Part shown: in pieces, positions 53,974 to 62,312 of the stretch
Numbering within the stretch: position 1 is the stretch's first letter
How the letters are laid out: each line of letters opens with the position of its first letter
Assembly (NCBI RefSeq): GCF_900101765.1
Contig: NZ_LT627735.1
Span: forward strand, 2,449,501-2,513,500
Origin: Nonlabens sp. Hel1_33_55
Lineage (GTDB): Bacteria > Bacteroidota > Bacteroidia > Flavobacteriales > Flavobacteriaceae
DNA length: 64,000 bases
Reading direction: 5' to 3'
Made by a program: the position numbers and the translations under genes
The notes under the pieces: model-generated
Database searches by the model: none
What the model saw: only the letters and a program-made list of their open reading frames with translations
What the model was told of the DNA's origin: nothing

Positions 53974-55704
53974 TTATTGGTTGACTTTTTGATCCTCAAC
54001 TTTAGGTAGACTTTCCTTCAGGATTTGCTCCAGAATCTTTTCAGTGATGACATAAACAGGTTTGACACCGGTAAGTCCCAGGCCACCACTGGCAAGTGTA
54101 TGACCCGTTTTAAGTGGATTGTCACTCGCATAATAAGCGTATCGCACGCGCACCTTCTTTGAGATGCTACGGCGCACCTTAGAGGCTGCCTGGATTGCTT
54201 TCTGGTAATGAGCACCTTCCATTTCTAATCCAATAACGCGCCAGCTGGAATTGTAGAAGTATTCTAGGACGTCTTTATTTTGGAGCGATGTACCTAGAAC
54301 AGTAACCATAGATCCAGAAACTACGTTCAGACCTACTGTGGCGAGATCTTTTTTGGACAGTCTGTTTTTAAAAGGATAATTATCTGCCGTTCCCTCAAAT
54401 ACGTGCGCGTCTGGTACCATGATGTCGCCCTTTTCACCTTCCAATATTCCAGCCTTTCCCATAATACTCACACTCTTGATGTTCATATGTCTGGGCACAA
54501 TTCCATCTTTATAAGGTTTGAGCAATTCGTCCAGTGTTTCATACGCCTGCTCGCCAAAAGCATAGTCCATCACTATTAGAACGGGTTTGTTGTTGTTATC
54601 GCTTTCGCGAAAGCGGTCTTCACAAAAACCAACGTGCTCAAACGAAGTCTTAGAAGTATCAAATACCTGTACATCTATGTTGGTACCACTTTGATCTTTA
54701 AGCTCTTGCATACCATGCTGCAAGGCATACTTTTTAATGGCATCGCGGTTCTTCTTCCCACTAGGTTCACTAAGCGAGGCAAAGGTCTCCATACGTCCCT
54801 TTTTACCGATCTGCGCGGCAAGAACCTTAGGCCCGTAAACCGAATTCATAACAGAATGCAGGTTGGCACTTATGATGTGCAGTGGCCTGTCAAAAAGGTT
54901 ATGATCTATCAGGTGTTTCTTGATGCGCATCGCCCATCGATCACCATGAATATGGTGCCCTAATCGTTCTCGCAAGACTGGAGAAAAGGTGATGATGCGC
55001 TTTTGCTCATCAAGGATCTCGTGTTTGCCCAGCAATCCTAAATAATAAATCGTGCTTAAAAACTGATTGGGATTATCTGGTGTTGCAAATGAGCGATACA
55101 CTTGCATCACCTCATCAAAGGTCCTACCCAGAATGTTGGCTGTATGAATGACTGCTACTTCTTTTTCCTCTTGGGTTAGCTCATCTTTTTCAACGGCATC
55201 TTCAAGACATTTCCAGTCTCTTGTGGTGCTACCATCATCATTAATGATGACTCGTTTCATGATTTTGTGAGACTCCACCATCAAGAAAGTAAGGTGCGTC
55301 AGGATATCATAGATCTCTGACCGGCCGCGAGTGATCTCAATATTCATCTGTTGCTTATCGATACGATAGCAGTTGCGACGGCGCTTTTTAGGGATAATAG
55401 GCTTAAAGTGTGAACCGCTGTAGCCTTCATCACTGGTTAAATTGATGTAGGTACACTCCTCGATGCCCATGGGCAATCTGTCCATAACATAAAGCAAACC
55501 GCTTAACTCGATCTTATCCTCTGCAATGGAGCCGTAAATCTCAGGTCTAATCGTTAATAACGATTCTCTTAAAGATTCACCGCTCACGCCCATAGGCTTA
55601 TAAAAACCTCGATTGAATAAATGTCGCATGGTGATGTACATGCGTTCAATGGCATTGGTGCTTTCTTGTGCTCTCGTTCTAGGTTCTACGTTGATTATAG
55701 GCAT
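53974..55704 (-). CDS. conserved protein with nucleoside-phosphorylase-like C-terminal domain (DUF6909-like)
   Basis: A 576-residue cytosolic protein. I associate its N-terminus (RTRAQESTNAIERMYITMRH) and length with the DUF6909 type of Flavobacteriia, from memory. The C-terminal ~200 residues contain IMGKAGILEGEKGDIMVPD, GLEMEGAHYQKA and YYASDNPLKTGHTLASGG. This order resembles purine/uridine phosphorylase and AMP nucleosidase folds, where M-E-G/M-E-x-A holds the ribose-binding Glu. Binding or cleavage of a nucleoside is therefore plausible but unproven. A perfect palindrome copy encodes RFRES (EDRFRESDNN) in what looks like a linker. Transcribed alone, ahead of the polysaccharide operon. 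Confidence 0.65.
   Translation of the reverse strand: MPIINVEPRTRAQESTNAIERMYITMRHLFNRGFYKPMGVSGESLRESLLTIRPEIYGSIAEDKIELSGLLYVMDRLPMGIEECTYINLTSDEGYSGSHFKPIIPKKRRRNCYRIDKQQMNIEITRGRSEIYDILTHLTFLMVESHKIMKRVIINDDGSTTRDWKCLEDAVEKDELTQEEKEVAVIHTANILGRTFDEVMQVYRSFATPDNPNQFLSTIYYLGLLGKHEILDEQKRIITFSPVLRERLGHHIHGDRWAMRIKKHLIDHNLFDRPLHIISANLHSVMNSVYGPKVLAAQIGKKGRMETFASLSEPSGKKNRDAIKKYALQHGMQELKDQSGTNIDVQVFDTSKTSFEHVGFCEDRFRESDNNNKPVLIVMDYAFGEQAYETLDELLKPYKDGIVPRHMNIKSVSIMGKAGILEGEKGDIMVPDAHVFEGTADNYPFKNRLSKKDLATVGLNVVSGSMVTVLGTSLQNKDVLEYFYNSSWRVIGLEMEGAHYQKAIQAASKVRRSISKKVRVRYAYYASDNPLKTGHTLASGGLGLTGVKPVYVITEKILEQILKESLPKVEDQKVNQ
54600..54615. repeat. dispersed 16-bp palindrome, perfect, in the DUF6909-like gene
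   Basis: Exact copy, read as RFRES on the minus strand. Confidence 0.95.
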
Positions 55705-55721
55705 AAAAGGTAATTTCTATG

Positions 55722-55729
55722 CAAAGATA
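55722..55729 (-). promoter_or_regulatory. predicted -7 element of the DUF6909-like gene
   Basis: TATCTTTG on the minus strand, 17 nt before the ATG at 55704. Confidence 0.55.
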
Positions 55730-55790
55730 GGTTTATAGCTCTATTTACGAAGATTAGGGTATGTCAAGAAATTGCAATAAGAATGATTGT

Positions 55791-57296
55791 CTAACCGTGA
55801 TTTTTACTTTCAAAGAATCCTGCAATCTTTCTATCATTAGAAAGCCGTGGCAATTTATTCTGGCCACCTAATTTACCAATGCTTTTCATGTATTGTTGAA
55901 AAGCTCCCGTTTTCAGAATTTTGATCTGTAGCGGTTGCAGAACTTTTCCTCTAATAAGATCATCGTAGTAGCTGTTTTGCTGGCGCATTTCTTGATCTAA
56001 GGTTGACTTGAATGACTCCAGTTGATCTGCGCTAATAGGATCATCCATTTCTACAAACCATTCATGATAGGGCAACTCTCCAGTTGGCGGGTCCAATTGC
56101 GGTGCTACTGTGAATTCGTTTATAACCACTTTTAATTTACTGATTGTAGATTTCATGGCCTCTTCTACTTCTTTGCCTATAACATGTTCACCACTGGCGC
56201 TTATATAATGCTTGACACGACCTGTAACGATAACTCGGTATGGTTTTGTGCTGGTGAATGCGACGGTATCACCAATATTGTAAGCCCATAAGCCAGCGTT
56301 AGTAGAAATGATCATCACGTAGTTGATCCCAGTTTTTACTTGGCCTATGGTCAATCTAGGCGGATTTTCATCATGGAACTTGTCCGCAGGGATGAATTCA
56401 TAGAAAATCCCAGCATCGAGAAGAAGCAACATCCCTTTTTCAGATTGTTTGTCTTGATACGCAAAGAATCCTTCACTAGCTGGAAAAAGCTCGATGCTAT
56501 CTATGGGTCTTCCCAATAGTGCATCAAATTTCGATTTGTATGGCTCAAAATTGACACCACCATATATAAGCAGATCAAGCTCTGGAAAAACCTCGCCTAC
56601 CTTCTTTCCCGTGCGCTTAACGATGCGTTCAAAATACATTTGCAGCCAGCTAGGAATCCCAGAAATGACCGTCATGTTTTCTTTTAACGTCTCGTCTATT
56701 ACCGCTTCAACTTTAGTTTCCCAGTCTTCAATACAATTGGTTTCCCAACTGGGCATTCTATTTCTTTGTAAGTATTCTGGTACATAGTGAGCCACGATAC
56801 CACTTAACCTACCTAGTTGGATTCCGTTTTTTTCTTCTAACTCTGGACTGCCCTGGAGGAAAATCATTTTGCCGTCCACAAATTGGGATTTACCAGTTTC
56901 ATGAATGTAACTCAAGATGGCATTGCGCGCAGCCTTGATATGCTCTGGCATGGACTCTTTAGTCAGCGGGATGTATTTGGCGCCGCTGGTAGTTCCAGAG
57001 GTTTTGGCAAAATAGAGTGGTTTACAGGGCCATAAAACATCAGGCTCACCCGCCACGACTCTATCCACGAACGGTTTTAACTCCTCGTAATCCCGAACGG
57101 GCACTTGATTTGCAAAGTCTTGTGGTGTTTTGATGGTGGAGAATGAGTGCGCTTTCGCGAAAGCGGTATTTCCAGCCATTTTTAATAACTGTCGAAATAC
57201 TTTTTCCTGAGACTTAATTGGATTCTGTGCCCATTTATTCGTTTTCGCATGGACAGCGGCAGCAAATACTTTTGCCGAGATTGACTTAATCGACAT
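55791..57296 (-). CDS. GH3-like acyl-adenylating protein
   Basis: A 501-residue protein of the GH3 auxin-responsive promoter family, which adenylates a carboxylate and, in plants, conjugates it to an amino acid. Visible are the nucleotide loop FAKTSGTTSGAKYIPLT, the LLIYGGVNFEPY strand, the FPASEGFFAYQD motif and NIGDTVAFTSTKPYRV. Bacterial members have no settled substrate. The ATG at 57296 overlaps the TGA of the M23 peptidase gene by one base; a GTG directly before it (57299) is a possible alternative start. A palindrome copy encodes AFAKA near the N-terminus. Confidence 0.85.
   Translation of the reverse strand: MSIKSISAKVFAAAVHAKTNKWAQNPIKSQEKVFRQLLKMAGNTAFAKAHSFSTIKTPQDFANQVPVRDYEELKPFVDRVVAGEPDVLWPCKPLYFAKTSGTTSGAKYIPLTKESMPEHIKAARNAILSYIHETGKSQFVDGKMIFLQGSPELEEKNGIQLGRLSGIVAHYVPEYLQRNRMPSWETNCIEDWETKVEAVIDETLKENMTVISGIPSWLQMYFERIVKRTGKKVGEVFPELDLLIYGGVNFEPYKSKFDALLGRPIDSIELFPASEGFFAYQDKQSEKGMLLLLDAGIFYEFIPADKFHDENPPRLTIGQVKTGINYVMIISTNAGLWAYNIGDTVAFTSTKPYRVIVTGRVKHYISASGEHVIGKEVEEAMKSTISKLKVVINEFTVAPQLDPPTGELPYHEWFVEMDDPISADQLESFKSTLDQEMRQQNSYYDDLIRGKVLQPLQIKILKTGAFQQYMKSIGKLGGQNKLPRLSNDRKIAGFFESKNHG
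57150..57165. repeat. dispersed 16-bp palindrome, perfect, in the GH3-like gene
   Basis: Exact copy, read as AFAKA (TAFAKAHSF) on the minus strand. Confidence 0.95.
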
Positions 57297-58156
57297 CACT
57301 CAAAGTTTATAAAATTGATGGGATCCAAGGCATAGCCATCGCTCCATAGTTCAAAATGAAGGTGTGGCCCATTAGTGAGCTCACCGGTATTACCTACACT
57401 GGCGATGACCTCGCCGGCAAGGACTTGATCGTTTTGAGATTTAGTCAAAGTGCCGCAATGTTTGTAAACGGTAATGAGTCCATAGGAATGCTCCAGAAGT
57501 ATGGTGTATCCAGTCTCTGCACTCCAGCCAGAAAAGACTACTGTTCCTGCTGCTGCTGCTTTTACCGGAGTGTTAACTGCAGTAGTAACATCAACGCCAT
57601 AGTGTTTGTCCTTTGTGCTGTACCCATTGGAAATCTTACCCACTACTGGTTTGAAGAACACAAAATTTGTCCGGGCTTTTGCTCCTTCAATTAGATTGAA
57701 TTTGTCCTCACGTGCGACCTCTTCCCGCAACAGACTATCTTCTCTACTAGGTGTAAAGTCAGAAAGTGATATGGTAGTTTCTGCTTGAGCGACACTATCA
57801 ATACGGGCATATTCCTCGCTGGTAATATCGCCGCTCAATACCATCTTAATGCGATCGTATTGTTGTTCATTAAGTGCTAATCGTGCCTTGAGAGAGTCTG
57901 TTTCCTGAAGTAATGCCGTTGTCTCGTTGCGCACCTTGCTATCTGAATATCCAGGAATAAATTCCCGTACTGGTGTAAAAGCAATAAAGAAGGTTGTTAA
58001 ACCTACTAAAAGAACGGCGCTCACTAATGTTACCGTGAATACATTGAGACGTGTGAGCTTAAGGCTGAAACGTTCTTCAAAAGTGTCATCGTTGAGCACG
58101 ACCAGCCGGTACTGGTTCCTCCACTTGCCTTTATATTTCTTCTTAGGTTGTTCCAT
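57296..58156 (-). CDS. M23 (LytM) family metallopeptidase
   Basis: A 286-residue inner-membrane-anchored peptidase acting on peptidoglycan cross-links or activating amidases. One transmembrane helix lies at about 37-60, followed by a helical linker and the M23 domain with zinc ligands in HYGVD and HLHFE (near residues 186-190 and 265-269). The active pattern is complete, so it is probably catalytic. It lies beside GH3-like, TatA, DUF4837 and lytic transglycosylase genes, a gene order I recall as common in Flavobacteriia. Confidence 0.92.
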   Translation of the reverse strand: MEQPKKKYKGKWRNQYRLVVLNDDTFEERFSLKLTRLNVFTVTLVSAVLLVGLTTFFIAFTPVREFIPGYSDSKVRNETTALLQETDSLKARLALNEQQYDRIKMVLSGDITSEEYARIDSVAQAETTISLSDFTPSREDSLLREEVAREDKFNLIEGAKARTNFVFFKPVVGKISNGYSTKDKHYGVDVTTAVNTPVKAAAAGTVVFSGWSAETGYTILLEHSYGLITVYKHCGTLTKSQNDQVLAGEVIASVGNTGELTNGPHLHFELWSDGYALDPINFINFE

Positions 58157-58165
58157 GTTTCCTTA

Positions 58166-58173
58166 CAAATATA
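58166..58173 (-). promoter_or_regulatory. predicted -7 element of the M23 peptidase operon
   Basis: TATATTTG on the minus strand, 9 nt before the ATG at 58156, so the leader would be very short. Confidence 0.5.
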
Positions 58174-58255
58174 GCAAACGCAACTCTTGATAATGGATTG
58201 CACACGGCACCGATTAATGATTGTTAATGCCATGCGTTAGATGAAACCCATTTTG

Positions 58256-58263
58256 TATCTTTG
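58256..58263 (+). promoter_or_regulatory. predicted -7 element of tatA
   Basis: TATCTTTG, 18 nt before the ATG at 58282. It overlaps the upstream in-frame TTG at 58261, supporting the later start. Confidence 0.55.
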
Positions 58264-58281
58264 AAGGATAAAATATATGTT

Positions 58282-58476
58282 ATGATTGCTAACAATTTTC
58301 TAGCTATTCCAGGTGTATGGAGCATCGTGCTGATCGTCGTAGTCGTTCTATTACTTTTTGGCGGTAAAAAAATACCTGAGTTGATGCGCGGTCTAGGCGG
58401 CGGTATCAAAGAATTTAAGGATGCCACTAAGGAAGATGATAAAGATGATTCTGCTAAAGGGATTAATTCCAAATAG
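58282..58476 (+). CDS. tatA: twin-arginine translocase subunit TatA/TatE
   Basis: A 64-residue protein: short periplasmic N-terminus, one transmembrane helix (about 10-23, VWSIVLIVVVVLLL), the FGGKKIPELMRGLG hinge with its conserved Phe-Gly, an amphipathic helix and a charged tail. TatA forms the pore for folded proteins with twin-arginine signals. The ATG at 58282 is chosen over TTG 58261, which falls in the promoter element. No tatC lies nearby. A strong terminator follows. Confidence 0.93.
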   Translation: MIANNFLAIPGVWSIVLIVVVVLLLFGGKKIPELMRGLGGGIKEFKDATKEDDKDDSAKGINSK

Positions 58477-58498
58477 CTTATTCCTTTTACAAATAACA

Positions 58499-58534
58499 AA
58501 CAGCCCCAGAAAACATTTTCTGGGGCTGTTTTGT
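58499..58534. terminator. intrinsic terminator between tatA and the DUF4837 gene
   Basis: aacagccccagaaaa (58499-58513) pairs with ttttctggggctgtt (58516-58530), followed by T-rich sequence and preceded by A-rich sequence. Works for tatA and, in reverse, for the convergent DUF4837 gene. Confidence 0.9.
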
Positions 58535-58557
58535 TTGTTCTATTTTCTAATTAAATT

Positions 58558-59520
58558 CTAGTCTACGAATTCAATGCTTTTCAAAATGGCCTCTAGCTCA
58601 AACAGGTAGTTGCGCTGTTCTGCATTAGGAGCAGAAACATAGCCTTCAATAATGAGCCAGTTCTTCTTAGCCTCATTATAAACTGCATAGTTTACAAAAG
58701 GCCCAGCCATAAATTTATTCTTGACGTACCAGGTTCCTTTAGTTTCAAAAGCAAACTTGCCATCAATCTGAGTCTCATTTACAAAGGGTGAAAATGCTGG
58801 CTCTGTAAGGAATGTACCGTTATCTACTGGAATTTTACGGCTACCTATGGAGTCTCGTACTCTCACTATATCTTGGACAACAGTGCTGTCTCGAGTGATC
58901 TCTTCTAATGGAACTTCATAGATCATTATGTCCATGGTTCCCTCAACGATATCGCGGCGTAACCAGGTAAAATCAGGATCGTCAGTTGCTGCATAACGAT
59001 ATGCCTGCGGAACATTAATTTTAATACCGAATCTGTCTGCAATACCATCAGTATTCAGTTTAATGTTACCTATGAGTCGTTGCTTTTCTGCGATCTCGCT
59101 ATCATTGAAAATGTTGATGATATCATTTGCGTTATCGCTAATGGCCTTGGCAATCGCAGCCGTATTTGGGCCTCGTAAAATGACTCCTAGCTGCGGCAAT
59201 GCATACTTATCTTTTCTAATAGCAACACCAGTACTGTCTGACTGCTGGATAAAAAGATAATTACGAGACTTCTTAAGCATCCCGCTGAAGGATTCTGGTT
59301 TCACCTGATTAAGAGTAAACATAGGTTCCTCCCGAACAATCCCGTCAATAGGTCTTGCGAGTACAGCTCTTATGCTATCTCCTATCTGTCCATCCCAATT
59401 GTCGCTATCAACAACTACCAAAATATCATTCAGTTTACCGGCACTGTCATTAATCCTTACTGATTTCTCATTACAAGAAATCATGATTAACGAGAGTAAT
59501 AAAAACGTATAGTATTTCAT
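58558..59520 (-). CDS. DUF4837 family lipoprotein
   Basis: A 320-residue lipoprotein with lipobox Cys16 (LIMISC). The mature part begins with NDILVVVDSDNWDGQIGDSIR and contains a conserved MIYEVPLEEI strand and a C-terminal NYAVYNEAKKNWLIIEG segment. These, with the location between tatA and a lytic transglycosylase, identify it to me as DUF4837. No function is known; envelope association is inferred from the lipobox and neighbours. Confidence 0.8.
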   Translation of the reverse strand: MKYYTFLLLSLIMISCNEKSVRINDSAGKLNDILVVVDSDNWDGQIGDSIRAVLARPIDGIVREEPMFTLNQVKPESFSGMLKKSRNYLFIQQSDSTGVAIRKDKYALPQLGVILRGPNTAAIAKAISDNANDIINIFNDSEIAEKQRLIGNIKLNTDGIADRFGIKINVPQAYRYAATDDPDFTWLRRDIVEGTMDIMIYEVPLEEITRDSTVVQDIVRVRDSIGSRKIPVDNGTFLTEPAFSPFVNETQIDGKFAFETKGTWYVKNKFMAGPFVNYAVYNEAKKNWLIIEGYVSAPNAEQRNYLFELEAILKSIEFVD

Positions 59521-59524
59521 ATTG

Positions 59525-61021
59525 CTACTTTAAGTTGAGTGTCATTCCTGGCTTTAGAACCGACGCCTTGTCTGGATTTAGCTTCTTGAGTTGTGCCACG
59601 CTCACACCATGCTTTTTCCCTATTTCCCAAAGACTATCGCCTGATTTCACTTTATAAGTGCTGCTTACAGATGTAGTAGGCGCCATTGAGCCGCGAGTCA
59701 TAATTTTGAGTCGCTGCCCTATTCTGAGGTTATTACTGCGCAAACCGTTCCATCTTTTCAATTGGCTCACATTCACCTTATAGCGATTGGCAATTTTCCC
59801 TAAATAATCACCGCTGCGCACCTTGTAGGTAATGCTGGTTTGAGGTACCAAAAGCTTAGGATCTGGTTTTTCAATTTTGTCGGATTCCGCTTTCGCGAAA
59901 GCGTAAATTTTCTCCTCATTCCCAACAAACGAAGCAATTTGTGGAGTAGGAAGCCTTAAATAATGCGGTTTTCCCTCAATTAGAGGTATAATGTCCAGTT
60001 TATAGCTAGGGTTGTAATACTGAATCATTTCAGTATCCACATCCAGCGCCTGCGCAATGTGGTCAAAATGAATTTTTTTCTTGACGAGTACCGTGTCTGT
60101 TCCCATCATCAACCTAGACGGTCGTTGCGGTTTAAAACCATGCTCTGAAGCATACGTGTACAAATACATCATCGCCTGAAATTGCGGTACATAATCTGCC
60201 GTCTCGCGAGGCAGGTATGGCCTTAAATTCCAGTAATTCTTGCGACCACCACTACGTCGTATCGCTTTATTTACATTTCCCGCACCTGAATTGTAGGCGG
60301 CCAGTGCCAGGTCCCAATCTTCATAGATATCGTAAAGTTCATTGAGGTATTTACAAGCCGCAATGGTTGCTTTCATGGGGTCCATGCGTTCATCCACATA
60401 AGAATCCACTTCAAGACCCATAATTCTGCCAGTTGGCAGCATGAATTGCCACAAACCTGTAGCACCAACCCGACTTTTAATCTTTGGGTCCAGAGCACTT
60501 TCTACAATAGCAAGATATTTCATCTCTAGAGGGACGTCAAAACGGTCCAATTGCTCCTCAAACATTGGGAAATAATAATCGCTCAATGTCATGATGCGCT
60601 CAAGATAAACCCTGCTGTATTTGAGCTTTTTCTTTATGAGAGTTTCTAAAACGGGATTGTAATCAATCTGGAATGGCGTTCCTTGATTCATACGCTTTAA
60701 ACGTGCCTTGAGCGTGTCTGTAGAAAGTTCAACATCTGTCAGATCAAAATCTTTCAGTTCGTTTTCTCTTTCAAACATGTAATCAAAGCCGTCATGACTA
60801 TACAACAACTCCTGAAAGCGCTCGTCATAAACATCTGCATCAGGATAAGAAGCCATTCCTAGCGTGTCACTAACCTTTACGGGTTTTATCTCAACATTTC
60901 CTTCCAGGGTTTGGATCTGGATGGTGTCGTTCAATACAGGTTCAATCGATGGTTGTTGAGCCACCGCTATGGATAAAGAACCACCTAGAACGAATAACAG
61001 ACCTTTTTTGATTCTATTCAT
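59525..61021 (-). CDS. lytic transglycosylase with two LysM domains
   Basis: A 498-residue murein hydrolase resembling MltD. After a signal peptide (MNRIKKGLLFVLGGSLSIAVA) comes a helical region, then the SLT domain with catalytic Glu in VESALDPKIKSRVGATGLWQ-type sequence (written VESALDP here), AYNSGAGNVNKAI and a C-terminal pair of LysM domains (TYKVRSGDYLGKIA and TYKVKSGDSLWEIG). It cleaves peptidoglycan glycan strands. The frame continues upstream into pgk, but the ATG at 61021 gives a proper signal peptide and is chosen. A palindrome copy encodes AFAKA between the SLT domain and the first LysM. Confidence 0.93.
   Translation of the reverse strand: MNRIKKGLLFVLGGSLSIAVAQQPSIEPVLNDTIQIQTLEGNVEIKPVKVSDTLGMASYPDADVYDERFQELLYSHDGFDYMFERENELKDFDLTDVELSTDTLKARLKRMNQGTPFQIDYNPVLETLIKKKLKYSRVYLERIMTLSDYYFPMFEEQLDRFDVPLEMKYLAIVESALDPKIKSRVGATGLWQFMLPTGRIMGLEVDSYVDERMDPMKATIAACKYLNELYDIYEDWDLALAAYNSGAGNVNKAIRRSGGRKNYWNLRPYLPRETADYVPQFQAMMYLYTYASEHGFKPQRPSRLMMGTDTVLVKKKIHFDHIAQALDVDTEMIQYYNPSYKLDIIPLIEGKPHYLRLPTPQIASFVGNEEKIYAFAKAESDKIEKPDPKLLVPQTSITYKVRSGDYLGKIANRYKVNVSQLKRWNGLRSNNLRIGQRLKIMTRGSMAPTTSVSSTYKVKSGDSLWEIGKKHGVSVAQLKKLNPDKASVLKPGMTLNLK
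59888..59903. repeat. dispersed 16-bp palindrome, perfect, in the lytic transglycosylase gene
   Basis: Exact copy, read as AFAKA (YAFAKAESD) in the inter-domain linker, minus strand. Confidence 0.95.
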
Positions 61022-61052
61022 GATTCTGAATTGATCAATGTTCTTGCCATTC

Positions 61053-62237
61053 TCAATCTTGGATTGCTTTAATTCCAGGCAGTGTCTTTCCTTCCAACAT
61101 CTCCAGCATCGCACCACCACCAGTAGACACATAGCTAACCTTATCCTCAAAACCGAATTGCTTTACCGCGCTGACAGAATCGCCACCACCAACTAGTGAG
61201 AAAGCGCCGTTTTCTGTAGCCTCTGCAACTGCGTTTCCTAAGGCTATTGTACCATGAGAAAATGGTTCCATTTCAAAAACACCAGCAGGCCCATTCCATA
61301 GAATGGTTTTACATTTTTTAATGACTTCAGCAAACTGCTTTCTTGATTCTTCACCTATATCCAGTCCCATCCAGCCATCAGGTATTTCATCTATAGGAGC
61401 TACATCACGAGTCGCCTGCTCAGAAAAAGAAGCTGCAGTAATAGAGTCTACGGGTAAATGAATTTGTGTGTTTAGCTTTTTGGCCTTTTCAAGAATTTCC
61501 AGTGCAAGTTCCTGTTTGTCATCTTCTACTAGAGATTCTCCTGTTTTGCCGCCTTGAGCTTTGATAAAGGTGTACGCCATACCACCAGCAAGAATAAGGT
61601 GGTCTACCTTTTCAAGAATGTTTTCTATTACGGTAATCTTAGAGGAGACTTTTGCTCCGCCTAAAATCGCTACGACTGGCTCTGTAGGTGTTTCTAATAC
61701 TTTTTTGAGGCTTTCAATTTCTTTGGACATAAGCTTCCCGTAGCATTTTTCCTCAAAGAATTGTGCTACTACCGTTGTTGAAGCGTGCGCTCTATGTGCA
61801 GTACCAAAAGCATCGTTGATATATACATCTCCTAATGCAGCAAGTTCTTTTGCAAAACCTTCATCACCATCTGTTTCTTCTTTGTGAAAACGTAGGTTTT
61901 CAATCATCAAAACCTCGCCTGCTTGCAGGTTTTTAGCCTTTTCCTTTACGGCTTCACCAGTACTTTCTGCAATGAATTGAACTTGAACTCCCAAGATATC
62001 TGAAACAGTGTCTACTATATGTTTCAAGGAATATTTATCCTGTACCGTACCGTCTGGTCTACCTAAGTGTGACATAAGCACAACATCGCCGCCATATTCT
62101 AAAACATGTATAATCGTGTCCTTTGCAGCTTGTATGCGAGTTGTATCTGTAACCTCCAATTTTTCATTGAGTGGCACATTAAAATCTACTCTTATGAGAG
62201 CCGTTTTATTTTCAAATGATATTTGATCTAAATTCAT
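61053..62237 (-). CDS. pgk: phosphoglycerate kinase
   Basis: A 394-residue glycolytic kinase that transfers phosphate from 1,3-bisphosphoglycerate to ADP. RVDFNVPLN near residue 16, SHLGRPDG, the hinge and GGGDSVSAV with the final STGGGAMLEMLEGK nucleotide region are canonical. Full length and intact. It lies 31 nt upstream of the lytic transglycosylase gene on the same strand and is divergent from holB. Confidence 0.97.
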   Translation of the reverse strand: MNLDQISFENKTALIRVDFNVPLNEKLEVTDTTRIQAAKDTIIHVLEYGGDVVLMSHLGRPDGTVQDKYSLKHIVDTVSDILGVQVQFIAESTGEAVKEKAKNLQAGEVLMIENLRFHKEETDGDEGFAKELAALGDVYINDAFGTAHRAHASTTVVAQFFEEKCYGKLMSKEIESLKKVLETPTEPVVAILGGAKVSSKITVIENILEKVDHLILAGGMAYTFIKAQGGKTGESLVEDDKQELALEILEKAKKLNTQIHLPVDSITAASFSEQATRDVAPIDEIPDGWMGLDIGEESRKQFAEVIKKCKTILWNGPAGVFEMEPFSHGTIALGNAVAEATENGAFSLVGGGDSVSAVKQFGFEDKVSYVSTGGGAMLEMLEGKTLPGIKAIQD

Positions 62238-62260
62238 GTAAAGTCTTATTTAAGGTCTCA

Positions 62261-62268
62261 CAAATATA
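62261..62268 (-). promoter_or_regulatory. predicted -7 element of pgk
   Basis: TATATTTG on the minus strand, 23 nt before the ATG at 62237. Confidence 0.6.
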
Positions 62269-62300
62269 ACCGATATGGCTCAACCTCCTTTCCAGACTTC

Positions 62301-62308
62301 TATATTTG
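62301..62308 (+). promoter_or_regulatory. predicted -7 element of holB
   Basis: TATATTTG, only 4 nt before the ATG at 62313, which predicts a leaderless or nearly leaderless mRNA. Confidence 0.6.
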
Positions 62309-62312
62309 CATT

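Noticed and set aside
5675..59903. Palindromes as intrinsic terminators or REP/transposon ends
   Set aside because: Most copies are inside genes without T tracts, there are no target duplications or linked transposase genes, and flanks are not conserved over more than a few bases.
61022..61150. N-terminal extension of the lytic transglycosylase into pgk
   Set aside because: The extension overlaps the pgk coding end and is Cys/Arg-rich; the ATG at 61021 gives a normal signal peptide.
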